A stretch of DNA of 62,641 bases from Bacteroidota bacterium (GTDB taxonomy: Bacteria; Bacteroidota; Ignavibacteria; Kryptoniales; JAKASW01). The stretch is taken from the NCBI GenBank assembly GCA_021825585.1, contig JAKAGT010000029.1:1-62641 (forward strand), written 5' to 3'. Under the pieces are notes generated by a model. That model searched no databases and had not been told where the DNA came from. It saw nothing but the letters and a program-made list of their open reading frames with translations. The position numbers and the translations under genes are program-made. Positions 16,438-25,491 of the stretch are shown here, piece after piece. Positions within the stretch are counted from its first letter, which is position 1. Each line of letters opens with the position of its first letter.

Positions 16438-18315
16438 ATGTGCGGAATCGTAGGTAAAGCCGGAAAGAAGGTGGTCAGGGATATCGAGCTCCTCAGGCGC
16501 ATGCGTGATACCATGGCACATCGCGGGCCCGACGATGCCGGCGACTGGTGGTCCGAAGACGGGCATGTCGGCCTGGCAATGAGACGCCTCTCGATCATCG
16601 ACCTTTCTCCTTCGGGACATCAGCCGATGTTCGACAGAGACAGGGAAATCGTAATCGTCTTCAACGGCGAGATATACAATTATAGGGATTTGAAAAAGGA
16701 CCTTGAGGCGAAAGGGCATTCATTCTCGACATCCTCAGACACTGAAGTCATAATAGAGGCATACAGGGAATGGAACACAGACTGCGTCAGCCATCTCAAC
16801 GGAATGTTCGCGATAGCTGTTTACGACATCAAAAGGGACATCATATTCATAGCCCGTGATCGCGCGGGAGAGAAACCGCTATTCTACCGGCATGAACAGA
16901 ACAAATTCTGGTTCGGCTCGGAACTCAAGTCTATCATTGCAGACAATTCGGTAGAAAGATCTCTGGATTATTCCTCCCTTGAGCACTACCTGACTTTCGG
17001 TTACGTGTCGGGCGAGAAGTGTATCCTGCAGGGCTTCAACAAGCTTCCGCCTGCACATGCGATGACGTACGAACTGGAGAGCGACAGGCTGACAATATGG
17101 CAATACTGGGAGCTGCCGGAACAGGCTCAGTTTGAAGGGATTAGAGAAGAGGATCTTCTGGAAGAGTTGGAGCAGCTTCTGGAGGATTCCGTGAGACGGC
17201 AGCTCGTGGCCGACGTGCCTGTGGGCATCATGCTGAGCGGTGGCATAGATTCAAGCCTCGTTACGGCAATGGCGTCCAGAGTCTCAAGCGGAAAGGTCAA
17301 GACGTTTACGGTAACATTTCCGGGCTTCGGTACATTTAACGAGGCGCCGTTCGCGAAGATTGTCGCGGATCACTTCGGAACCGAGCACACTGAACTCGGG
17401 GCAGGATCTATTCAGCCACAGATCATGATCGATATGGCGAGGCAATATGACGAACCAATAGCCGATTCTTCGATGATTCCGACATATATGGTTTCGAGTC
17501 TCATTCGCCGCCACGCTACCGTGGCGCTCGGTGGCGACGGTGGCGACGAGCTCTTCGGCGGCTACCTGCATTACTCAATGATCCTCAAGGCGCTGCGTCG
17601 CCAGCGATTTCTTCCCCCTATTTTAAGATCTGTCCTCAAATTTCCCTTCGAGTCGTTTCTCCCGCCGGGATTTCCGTACAAGGACAAGGCAGAATTGTTT
17701 CTTTCCAACGCTCCACATGACTTGGTGCGAAACGGCTCTTACTTCGACGGCCGCGACATCAAACGCCTTATCTCCAAATGCGGAAGCTTGTCAACCTCCG
17801 AACAGGACAGATTCTCATTCAATACGTCCGACAAGAAAGTGGAGAAATATTCTGCTTTTCGGCGGGCGGCCATTTCCGATTTCTTGAATTATCTTCCGAG
17901 CGACGTGCTCGTCAAAGTAGACCGCGCAAGCATGCTTGCGTCGCTCGAGGTGCGAGCGCCCTTCCTGGACTACAGTGTCGTGGATTTTGCGTTCGGGAAG
18001 GTGCCGGATTACCTTAAGGCAACGGAGACCGACCGGAAGATCCTTCTGAAGCGGCTCGCCAGTAGGTTACTCCCTGCAGATCTCAATCTGAATCGCAAGC
18101 AGGGTTTCTCAATTCCTCTCGGTCACTGGTTTAAAGAAGGATGGGGCAATTTCATGATCGAGGTACTGCTCGACCCAGCTCAGACGCTTTTCGACCATAA
18201 AACGATTTCCAGGTTAGCCTCCCTCCAGTATCGCGGCATCTTCAACTACCAGAGGTTATATGCTCTGACGATGCTCGAACTCTGGAGAAGAGAATACAAA
18301 ATCTCAATCAGTTAG
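16438..18315 (+). CDS. asnB: Asparagine synthetase (glutamine-hydrolysing), exopolysaccharide type
   Basis: A 625-residue class II amidotransferase. Cys2 of MCGIVGK is the N-terminal nucleophile; RRLSIIDLSPSGHQPM and FNGEIYNYRDL complete the glutaminase domain to about 210. The synthetase domain has the PP-loop LSGGIDSSLVTAMAS and GGDGGDELFGGYLHY. It converts aspartate to asparagine with glutamine and ATP. Copies inside surface-glycan loci are thought to amidate sugar carboxyl groups instead; the neighbours fit that, but substrate is not shown. No ribosome-binding site is visible, in line with coupling to the preceding gene. Confidence 0.94.
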   Translation: MCGIVGKAGKKVVRDIELLRRMRDTMAHRGPDDAGDWWSEDGHVGLAMRRLSIIDLSPSGHQPMFDRDREIVIVFNGEIYNYRDLKKDLEAKGHSFSTSSDTEVIIEAYREWNTDCVSHLNGMFAIAVYDIKRDIIFIARDRAGEKPLFYRHEQNKFWFGSELKSIIADNSVERSLDYSSLEHYLTFGYVSGEKCILQGFNKLPPAHAMTYELESDRLTIWQYWELPEQAQFEGIREEDLLEELEQLLEDSVRRQLVADVPVGIMLSGGIDSSLVTAMASRVSSGKVKTFTVTFPGFGTFNEAPFAKIVADHFGTEHTELGAGSIQPQIMIDMARQYDEPIADSSMIPTYMVSSLIRRHATVALGGDGGDELFGGYLHYSMILKALRRQRFLPPILRSVLKFPFESFLPPGFPYKDKAELFLSNAPHDLVRNGSYFDGRDIKRLISKCGSLSTSEQDRFSFNTSDKKVEKYSAFRRAAISDFLNYLPSDVLVKVDRASMLASLEVRAPFLDYSVVDFAFGKVPDYLKATETDRKILLKRLASRLLPADLNLNRKQGFSIPLGHWFKEGWGNFMIEVLLDPAQTLFDHKTISRLASLQYRGIFNYQRLYALTMLELWRREYKISIS

Positions 18316-18333
18316 GAGACGGAATTTCATAAG

Positions 18334-19359
18334 ATGAACCGTGAACTACTCAATTACATCTGCGAACCGGTTACCAAGGCGGAGCTCAAGCTGGTTGAGG
18401 AAAAATGCGATCCGGAAGGGCGGATTGTGGAAGGCTTCCTCGTAAATCCGTTGGGCAAAAGATATCCCATAATCCGGGGGATACCACGATTTGTACCCGA
18501 AGGAGATCTCATCAAGTCAGTTGAATCATTCGGAGATGAATGGAACTATTTCAACTTCATTGACTTCAAGGCCAACTGGCTGAATCACACGGTCAAGCAC
18601 ACTTTCGGATCGACGGAAATCTTTAAGGACAAGGTAATAATCGATGCAGGCGGCGGAAGTGGTTCACAGACTTTCTGGATGCTTGAAAGCGGAGCGAAGT
18701 ATGTGATAATGCTCGAGCTCTCCCACTCGGTTGACGATGTCATCCAGAGAAATCTGGGCCCGACTAAATACCATAATTATGATGTGGTGCAGTGTTCGAT
18801 CGACCAGCCCCCCATCAAGGATGATTGTATCCGCGGGATCGTGATGTGCCACAACGTAATCCAGCACACGCCGTCAGTTGAGAAAACGGCGGAAGAACTT
18901 TACAGACTCGTGGCTCCGGGAGGGGAATTTGTCTTCAACTGCTACTCCCGAAACGACAAGGGGCTCAAGAACTGGATTAGATTTCATGTTTTCAATGTAG
19001 GCATCAGGAAGGTCGTGAGCAGATTCCCGTTCTGGCTGCGGGTTTTTTACTCGAAAGCGATGGGGGTCCTCGGGTTCGTGCCGGTACTGGGCTACTTCCT
19101 CGAGAAGCTACATTTTTGCGTGAGAGGGGTCGTTTTGCCTGCAGGAAGTTTCTGGAAAGATGTTTACCGCAAATACAGGTCGACTGTCGTAAACACATTC
19201 GACGCTATGGGATCCCACAAATATCAGCACCACAAGAGTGATGAGGATATCCACGCGCTTGTTCAGTCACTACAGCCCGATCCGGATAAAGTCCTGAATA
19301 CCAAGGAATATTATTCGAACTATAGGCCGATACAGTGCGCGCTTAGAGTGTTTAAATAA
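18334..19359 (+). CDS. Methyltransferase with N-terminal Trm112-like domain
   Basis: A 341-residue class I methyltransferase. Residues 1-55 form a Trm112/YbaR-like module (LLNYICEPVTKAELKLVEE, then NPLGKRYPIIRGIPRFVP), though the usual zinc cysteines are mostly lost, with C10 and C26 remaining. The SAM-binding glycine loop is VIIDAGGGSGSQTFWML near residue 92, followed by IVMCHNVIQHTPSVEKTAEE. It ends with a long C-terminal part containing two hydrophobic helices. In context it probably modifies a sugar, lipid or glycan precursor. It is the last plus-strand gene before an opposing lipoprotein. Confidence 0.83.
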   Translation: MNRELLNYICEPVTKAELKLVEEKCDPEGRIVEGFLVNPLGKRYPIIRGIPRFVPEGDLIKSVESFGDEWNYFNFIDFKANWLNHTVKHTFGSTEIFKDKVIIDAGGGSGSQTFWMLESGAKYVIMLELSHSVDDVIQRNLGPTKYHNYDVVQCSIDQPPIKDDCIRGIVMCHNVIQHTPSVEKTAEELYRLVAPGGEFVFNCYSRNDKGLKNWIRFHVFNVGIRKVVSRFPFWLRVFYSKAMGVLGFVPVLGYFLEKLHFCVRGVVLPAGSFWKDVYRKYRSTVVNTFDAMGSHKYQHHKSDEDIHALVQSLQPDPDKVLNTKEYYSNYRPIQCALRVFK

Positions 19360-19422
19360 GCCCCTTGGCGGCTTCACGGCCTTTCGACTTCCGCCGCAAT
19401 TTATTGCAACCCACCCAGCACA

Positions 19423-20670
19423 TCATTGCTGGACCGGCAAAGAGCTGACCGGCACAAACTTTACGCCTCCGATTAGCTGCCCGTTGTCTCCGTTGCCTGT
19501 GCGGTCATACGCGACAACATCCGAAGCATTCTGGTTGAAATCCCAATCGCCGATGAGTCCCGGCGTGTTTCCCGAAACCGGTTCGTTCATTGTGGAATCG
19601 ATTTCGGATTGCGTCATGGCGTAGTTCCAGATTCGGAGGTCGTCTATCGCACCCTTGAAATAGAACACTCCCGGGAAAATATCCGAATGATACATCTTTC
19701 CGATTGAGAACCCGTGCTGTCCATACCAGATCGGTGCCGACCAGGCCGCCGTAGCCATCAGTTGACCGTCTATGTACAGTGATAGAAAGTGCCCATCGTA
19801 AGTGCCGGTCAGGTAGACCCACTTGTGATACGGGACGTTGAATGCATGTACGACCGGTTCGCCTAAATTCGGCTGAATGGCGACCGCAAAACCCATGCTC
19901 CCATTTTCCTCGTACAATTCGTAACCCTCTGCGGTCGTGTAGAGGTCCGCGCTTGTGGGCCCCAGCAGGGCAAAAGGACCGGGCCCGGTGGTGTCGAACC
20001 ATACCTTGAATTGGACGGTACAATTTTGGGGATGCAGAACGGCGGCCGATGGGAACACAACGTAACCTGTACTGCCGTCGAATTCCAGCGCCATGTCCGT
20101 ACTGCTTGTGTCTGGAGTCCCCCAGGTGACCGTTACGCTGATCGAGCCGGTTGCGGGATTCAATGTCAGCTCAACCGGAGTAACTCGTCCCGGATTCACC
20201 TGCACATCCGTAGATCCCGTGTACAACAGCGTGTCCGAGGCACCGTACGCGTTGACGCTGAGATGCCAGGTTCCGATCGCAACGTTAGTGAACTTGCATG
20301 TCGCCGAATCTCCAGATTGCACGAATGCTTGTGTGAGCGTGTCGTAACCGTTGCGCGAAAGAACGCCCATTATTGTCATCACGCTCGACGGCGCATCTTT
20401 CATGGAAAGCGCGACGGCAATCTCCGATTTGGTCAGCGATCCCCCCGTTATGGATTGTCCGATATTTGACTGGCTGCACGACACAAGTACGAAGCTCATA
20501 ATAATCAGCAGCAGTGTTACCCTCGATCCCGTTTTGCACTCCCTTTTGGAAATTATAAGAACGTCCAGAAGAAGAGTCAAGACGGCTACATCATTCGGGC
20601 CGGCAAATGTCCTCCGCGTCCAGGCAACCTGACTATAGAAATCCCACCCTGCTCCCGGAAACAGTGTCAA
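19423..20670 (-). CDS. LamG/concanavalin A-like lipoprotein
   Basis: The visible core is a lipoprotein signal (TLLLIIMSFVLVSC) followed by about 115 residues with a carboxypeptidase-like beta fold, then a LamG/concanavalin A-like domain (ALEFDGSTGYVVFPSAAVLH through YFKGAIDDLRIWNYAMTQSE). Such domains bind carbohydrate or act as structural lectins at the cell surface. The start is uncertain. The listed ATG leaves about 50 residues before the signal; an in-frame TTG at 20580 is closer. The gene lies opposite to the surrounding polysaccharide genes and has its own leader, so it is transcribed separately. Confidence 0.7.
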   Translation of the reverse strand: MTLFPGAGWDFYSQVAWTRRTFAGPNDVAVLTLLLDVLIISKRECKTGSRVTLLLIIMSFVLVSCSQSNIGQSITGGSLTKSEIAVALSMKDAPSSVMTIMGVLSRNGYDTLTQAFVQSGDSATCKFTNVAIGTWHLSVNAYGASDTLLYTGSTDVQVNPGRVTPVELTLNPATGSISVTVTWGTPDTSSTDMALEFDGSTGYVVFPSAAVLHPQNCTVQFKVWFDTTGPGPFALLGPTSADLYTTAEGYELYEENGSMGFAVAIQPNLGEPVVHAFNVPYHKWVYLTGTYDGHFLSLYIDGQLMATAAWSAPIWYGQHGFSIGKMYHSDIFPGVFYFKGAIDDLRIWNYAMTQSEIDSTMNEPVSGNTPGLIGDWDFNQNASDVVAYDRTGNGDNGQLIGGVKFVPVSSLPVQQ

Positions 20671-20843
20671 ACGCTTTTCTCGCAGCTCACGGCGTGGCCC
20701 GATCTTCCCGGGGGTTACCGTTATTTCAGATGAATGATTACTTCAAAAGTCGTAACTTATAGTCCAGTAATTTTTACTTCAGTACGGAGCTATTGACAAC
20801 TCTCACATTTTAATTCTGAACTCGAGAACTGGAGGAATACTCT

Positions 20844-21815
20844 GTGAAAGCGTTTGTAACGGGTTGCGCCGGTTTTATCGGCTCTCACCTTTGCGAAAGA
20901 CTTCTGGCCGATGAAATCGAGGTCGTCGGCATCGACTCACTGACCGATTATTACAGTGCGGAAATCAAAAGAGACAACTTGAAGAACCTGGAAGGCAACT
21001 CGAGCTTCCATTTTGTCCAGCAAGATCTCATGATAGCCGACCTCCCTGCGATCATGGATGGAGTCGATTTCGTTTTTCACCTCGCCGCTCAACCCGGAGT
21101 CCGCGGAAGCTGGGGCAATCAATTCGACGTTTACGTGAAGAACAATATTCTCGTCACACAGAGATTGCTGGAAGCGTCGAACACTCTAAAGCGGCTGCAT
21201 AAGTTTGTATATGCATCTTCATCTTCAATTTATGGACAGATCAAGGAAGAGAAGGTGGATGAGGAACATCGAACGTCGCCTCACTCTCCGTATGGTGCTA
21301 CTAAGCTCGCCGGTGAGAACTTGTGCTTTCTTTATAATGCGAATTATGGAACGCCCGTAGTTTCACTGAGATTATTTACGGTTTACGGACCTCGCCAGAG
21401 GCCTGACATGGCATTTACTCGCCTCATATACGCGGCGATTTCAGGCGGGACATTTCCGCTGTACGGTGATGGGAAACAGGAGCGCGACTTCACTTACGTA
21501 CTTGATGTCGCCGAGGGAATGAAGCTGGCTGCAAAGAGTCCTGAAGCGAGAGGCGTATTCAACATCGGAGGCGGGCACGTCGTCTCCATGAGAGAGGTGA
21601 TAGCGTTGGTCGAGAATATTACCGGCTCGAAGGTGAACATAGACTTGAGGCAGCAGGAAAGGGGCGATGTCCGAAGAACGAGCGCGGACATTTCCAAAAG
21701 CAGGACAGTTCTGGCATTCAGTCCGAAATTTGACATAGAAGCCGGCCTGCTCAGGCAAGCGGAGTTCGTCGAACAGCACGTCGAATTGTACCGGAACGCG
21801 GTCTCAGCCTATTGA
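20844..21815 (+). CDS. NAD-dependent nucleotide-sugar epimerase (UDP-glucuronate 4-epimerase type)
   Basis: An extended short-chain dehydrogenase of 323 residues. The NAD-binding GCAGFIGSHL is at about residues 7-16, FHLAAQPGVRGS follows near 80, and the catalytic set is YASSSSIYG plus SPYGATKLAGE (YxxxK). The sequence AAQPGVRGSWGNQFDVYVKNN resembles UDP-glucuronate/galacturonate 4-epimerases, so a nucleotide-activated uronic acid is the likely substrate. GTG 20844 is chosen because GGAGG at 20831-20835 gives eight-base spacing. It probably supplies a donor to the glycosyltransferases around it. Confidence 0.9.
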   Translation: MKAFVTGCAGFIGSHLCERLLADEIEVVGIDSLTDYYSAEIKRDNLKNLEGNSSFHFVQQDLMIADLPAIMDGVDFVFHLAAQPGVRGSWGNQFDVYVKNNILVTQRLLEASNTLKRLHKFVYASSSSIYGQIKEEKVDEEHRTSPHSPYGATKLAGENLCFLYNANYGTPVVSLRLFTVYGPRQRPDMAFTRLIYAAISGGTFPLYGDGKQERDFTYVLDVAEGMKLAAKSPEARGVFNIGGGHVVSMREVIALVENITGSKVNIDLRQQERGDVRRTSADISKSRTVLAFSPKFDIEAGLLRQAEFVEQHVELYRNAVSAY

Positions 21816-21968
21816 GATCCAGACATGAGCTGCGGTCAGGCCATAACGCGGATCTCGCGACGGATGCCTCGCAGTCGGGACACGGTCTTCCTTATTGAAT
21901 GCCGGCGCCCGCTTGAGTCTGAAATCCGGGGTCAGCGTTGCGTCATCTGCTCGAACGCAGATCAGGTG

Positions 21969-23219
21969 CTAAACTCTTCCTACCACCCAGGGATACCTCG
22001 GGATCTGGTCGCTCTCAATCACTTCCCCTTTGATTACCCGCAACAAATACTCCGCGGCATTATCGGGGTCGAGACCGGCCCCTGTCTCTTTTGCCGCCGC
22101 GGCCATGGCTTCCCGGGAGCGTGAAGAGTCATGGCTTTCGTCTTCGCGCCTGCCGCACTTCAGAAACTCTTCCAGTTTAGTTCTCAGGCTTTCCGCACAT
22201 CCTGAGCGGAAAACGTATCCATTTGTGCCGTCTCGTACAACGTCCGCGGCTCCGCACATATCTGAAACTATGACAGGCACGCCCGCCATCAAGGCTTCGT
22301 TTACCACGAGCCCCCATCCGTCCCACCGCGACGGTAGCGCGAGAATATCTGCTTTCGATATCCTCTCGGTTATCTGCCGGGGATTCAGGGTGCCTTCGAA
22401 CCTGATCCTGCCGGTGAGATTTCTGACGCCGGCCCACTCTTCCAACTCGCTCCTCATCTCTCCTGTCCCGATGAGCTGAAGGTTCAGCTGGCGATGGATT
22501 GCAAAGAGCGGTTCCATTGCCTTGAGCAGGATGTCGAGTCCCTTGCGATGAACCAGCTGCCCTACATAGACGATATCGACCGTTGTCTTATTCCGGGCAG
22601 CGTTGGACACGGAGGTGAATGCGGAGGATTTTCGGAAATACGCGAATGGATGAAGCTTCGATCCGTCGGCGCCGTATGATCTGAAGTAATCATAGGCGAA
22701 ATGGGAGATCGGAAGTAAGCCGACGGAATGCCTCACAATCGGCTTCCCGAACGCGCGCGTCAGCTTCAATTTCAACGGGGGCACGGTATCTCTCGCATCA
22801 GGGGCTTCGGAATAAATGAAGTATTTTGAGTGTGATAGGAGCAGAGACATGAGGACAGTCTCGGTCACCTTTCCTGCCCAGAGACCGCTTACGATGTTGA
22901 TGTCATGGCGGTGACTTAATGCCTTTGAGATAGAGTCCCGGAGCGGATGCCTTTCGTCCAGAAACTCGTGCTCGTAGTTTGCAAGGTCATCCTGCCATCC
23001 GAGCCTCACCCTGTCTTCAGGAATTCTGTTCGTGAATATAGCCTTCAAATTGACTTTGCCGGTCCGCAAAAGCGCTCTGAAGAAATCGGCCTGGTAGAAC
23101 GACGGCATGTTCATCCAAAAGACAAGATCAAACAATTGTTGAAATCCCTCCGCTTTTCCATATTGAACTAAGAGCCCACTCAAGGCTGGATATATACGTA
23201 TATGGATTGTATCGACCAA
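21969..23219 (-). CDS. Glycosyltransferase family 4
   Basis: A 416-residue GT-B glycosyltransferase on the minus strand. Near the N-terminus DLVFWMNMPSFYQADFFRAL resembles the opening of GT4 enzymes, although it begins only around residue 30. The donor-binding half has IVYVGQLVHRKGLDILLKAM, LQLIGTGEMRSELEEWA and the EX7E-like ALPSRWDGWGLVVNEALMAG followed by VPVIVSDMCGAADVV. The first 30 residues are atypical, and an internal start is possible, but no better ATG precedes DLVFW. It belongs with the polysaccharide locus, facing the epimerase. Confidence 0.85.
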   Translation of the reverse strand: MVDTIHIRIYPALSGLLVQYGKAEGFQQLFDLVFWMNMPSFYQADFFRALLRTGKVNLKAIFTNRIPEDRVRLGWQDDLANYEHEFLDERHPLRDSISKALSHRHDINIVSGLWAGKVTETVLMSLLLSHSKYFIYSEAPDARDTVPPLKLKLTRAFGKPIVRHSVGLLPISHFAYDYFRSYGADGSKLHPFAYFRKSSAFTSVSNAARNKTTVDIVYVGQLVHRKGLDILLKAMEPLFAIHRQLNLQLIGTGEMRSELEEWAGVRNLTGRIRFEGTLNPRQITERISKADILALPSRWDGWGLVVNEALMAGVPVIVSDMCGAADVVRDGTNGYVFRSGCAESLRTKLEEFLKCGRREDESHDSSRSREAMAAAAKETGAGLDPDNAAEYLLRVIKGEVIESDQIPRYPWVVGRV

Positions 23220-23373
23220 TAATTTAATGAAATTGTGCTTCGCAAGCCTTAAAATATCGTTTCTCGGAAATCATGGCGTTGGACTCCTGAATACAACTTG
23301 ATGAATGATCGCACCACTGGCTTCTTTAGAAATTTCCGAATATTGGTTACTTTAATCATCATGGGTCACGCAA

Positions 23374-25491
23374 ATGCTTGAACAATCTCCGCGCGAACTT
23401 GCCCGGGTCGTCTTTGCGAGAATAATCGACAGACGCATTTACGGCTTCAGGACAAAGACCCTTCGCCGCGCGGTTACTCCGGATAGGCTGTTAAGAAGTT
23501 CCGGATATGACGGCCGCAGCCGGCATGAATTCATCACATCCTTCAAGCGTTCATTACGCCAGCGATTCTTCCTCAGCGATCTCAACCGGAAGGAATTCTA
23601 TATCCACCTCATGACCTCGTTGGGCGGCTTCGATTCCATCATGGACGACGCCGATCTGGTGCATGAGAACAAATACCGGACTCTCGGCTCGGAGCTTTAC
23701 TCGTTCGGTGAGAAGATGGACTGGCATCTCGACTTCAAGTCCGGAAAGAGGTGGCCGCTGGCGTTTTACTCCGACGTTGATGTCATAGGTAAAGGAGGCA
23801 GGAGACAGGAGGCAAGAGACAGGACACAAGAGTCGGGAGGCGGCAGACGGGAACAGGGTGAACGGAACACGGAACACGGAACGCCGAACATCGAACACGC
23901 CGACGTTAAAGTGCCCTGGGAGGTCAGCAGGTTCCACCAGGCGATCTGGCTCGGAAAGGCATACTGGATTAGCCACAGCGAGGCACACACGGAGAAATAC
24001 GTAAGCCTCGTGAATGACTGGATTGAAAACAATCCCGCGGGGTACGGCGTCAACTGGGTTACGCCCATGGAGGCCGCCATCCGGGCGATGAATCTGATAG
24101 TAGGCTTCCTCTATTTCCTCGGCTCGAATAGACTTTCGGAGGAGTTTGTCATGCAGTTCCTCTGTTCGATGTACGAGCATGGAGTTTACATCCGGCACAA
24201 CCTCGAACGGAGTCTGCGGAACGGGAATCATTACGTCTCGGACCTGGTCGGGTTGGTTTACATTGGCTTTTTGCTCTATGATACGAAAGCGGGAAAGCGA
24301 TGGGTTAATTTCGCGCACCGGGAGCTGGAAAAGGAGATAATGAACCAGGTCTGCGAAGACGGCACCGATTATGAAAAATCTGCCAGCTATCAGCGGCTCG
24401 TCGCCGAACTGCTTACTTCCGCTTACGTTCTCCTGAAGCTCAATAATTTCAATGTATCGGGCGACTTTCACGACCGCCTGGAGAAGATGGTTACATTTCT
24501 CGCCTCCGCTACAATGCATGACGGGAGAACGCCCAACATCGGCGACGCCGACGACGGGCGGGTCTTCAGGATGAAATCCGAAATCGGCTTCAATGACCAC
24601 CGCGACATCATCTCGCTTGGCGCCGCGCTTTTCGGAAGAAGCGACCTGAAGACGGTTGCTCCCAACTTCAGCGAGCTCGCACTCTTGCTGCTGGGAGGCG
24701 GGGGATTCGAGAGGTTTTCTTCAATCCAGGTCGATGAAGAAAAGCGATCGATGATTTTCAGGGAGGGTGGATTCGCATTCCTGAAGACCAGGAAGGACTT
24801 TTGCTCGTTCGATTTCGGAGACATAGGCCAAAAGGGGCGCGGTGGACATGGACACAACGACGTGCTAAGCCTCACGATTTCAGGCAGGAATCAGTTTCTC
24901 GTCGACAGGGGAACATACTGTTATACATGCGATACGAAACTCAGGAACAAGCTCCGCTCTACATATTCTCACAACACGGCAGTCGTCGACGGGGTCGAGC
25001 AGGCCGATTTCGCGGGACTATGGTCTGTGAAGGAAGACAGAACCTTTCCTGAGCTCCTCCGCTGGAACTCGAATGACGAGCAGGATATCGTGGAGGCTCA
25101 ACACTACGCCTACGAGAGGCTCGTACGTCCGGTCACGCACGGGAGGAAGCTGACCTTTAACAAGCACCAACGCACTTACCTGATCGAGGACAATTTTACG
25201 GGCGATGGGGAGCATACGATCGAGTTGATGTTCCATTTTGCGCCGGGGCTTAAGGTGACCGGTCTCGGGAAAAAATTCATCGCCCTCGAAGGCGAGGAAT
25301 ATGCCCTGTTGAAATTCCAGCACGATTTCACTCTGGAAAAGTGGGAACATTCGCCGAGCTACGGACTGCTGCAGGAAGCTCAGACGGCGCACATCAAACT
25401 GCGTGTCAATCTTCCGGTCAGAGTCGAGACCTTTGTCTTTGTGATCAGCAGCATGGAAGACATGAACCACATTCTTAACAGGATCCAATGA
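23374..25491 (+). CDS. Heparinase II/III-family protein with a repeat insertion
   Basis: A 705-residue protein with an N-terminal alpha/alpha toroid (VPWEVSRFHQAIWLGKAYW, then ERSLRNGNHYVSDLVGL) and the C-terminal heparinase II/III beta-sandwich (GRGGHGHNDVLSLTISGR, FLVDRGTYCY, RSTYSHNTAVVDG). Such proteins occur in surface-glycan loci and are related to polysaccharide lyases, but many are not proven lyases. No signal peptide is seen, so it may be cytoplasmic. Residues 134-176 are an in-frame 43-residue insertion of Gly/Arg/Glu-rich, low-complexity sequence absent from the family. Removing it gives FYSDVKVPWEVSRF, a continuous family sequence. It shares an ATGA overlap with the next gene. Confidence 0.87.
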   Translation: MLEQSPRELARVVFARIIDRRIYGFRTKTLRRAVTPDRLLRSSGYDGRSRHEFITSFKRSLRQRFFLSDLNRKEFYIHLMTSLGGFDSIMDDADLVHENKYRTLGSELYSFGEKMDWHLDFKSGKRWPLAFYSDVDVIGKGGRRQEARDRTQESGGGRREQGERNTEHGTPNIEHADVKVPWEVSRFHQAIWLGKAYWISHSEAHTEKYVSLVNDWIENNPAGYGVNWVTPMEAAIRAMNLIVGFLYFLGSNRLSEEFVMQFLCSMYEHGVYIRHNLERSLRNGNHYVSDLVGLVYIGFLLYDTKAGKRWVNFAHRELEKEIMNQVCEDGTDYEKSASYQRLVAELLTSAYVLLKLNNFNVSGDFHDRLEKMVTFLASATMHDGRTPNIGDADDGRVFRMKSEIGFNDHRDIISLGAALFGRSDLKTVAPNFSELALLLLGGGGFERFSSIQVDEEKRSMIFREGGFAFLKTRKDFCSFDFGDIGQKGRGGHGHNDVLSLTISGRNQFLVDRGTYCYTCDTKLRNKLRSTYSHNTAVVDGVEQADFAGLWSVKEDRTFPELLRWNSNDEQDIVEAQHYAYERLVRPVTHGRKLTFNKHQRTYLIEDNFTGDGEHTIELMFHFAPGLKVTGLGKKFIALEGEEYALLKFQHDFTLEKWEHSPSYGLLQEAQTAHIKLRVNLPVRVETFVFVISSMEDMNHILNRIQ
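23794..23898. repeat. Heptanucleotide tandem array inside the heparinase gene
   Basis: Fifteen consecutive degenerate 7-base units fill 23794-23898 exactly: GGAGGCA, GGAGACA, GGAGGCA, AGAGACA, GGACACA, AGAGTCG, GGAGGCG, GCAGACG, GGAACAG, GGTGAAC, GGAACAC (twice), GGAACGC, CGAACAT and CGAACAC. The direct repeat CCGACGTT flanks the insertion at 23771-23778 and 23900-23907. The distance between these copies, 129 bp, is 43 codons, so the host frame is kept. Confidence 0.85.
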
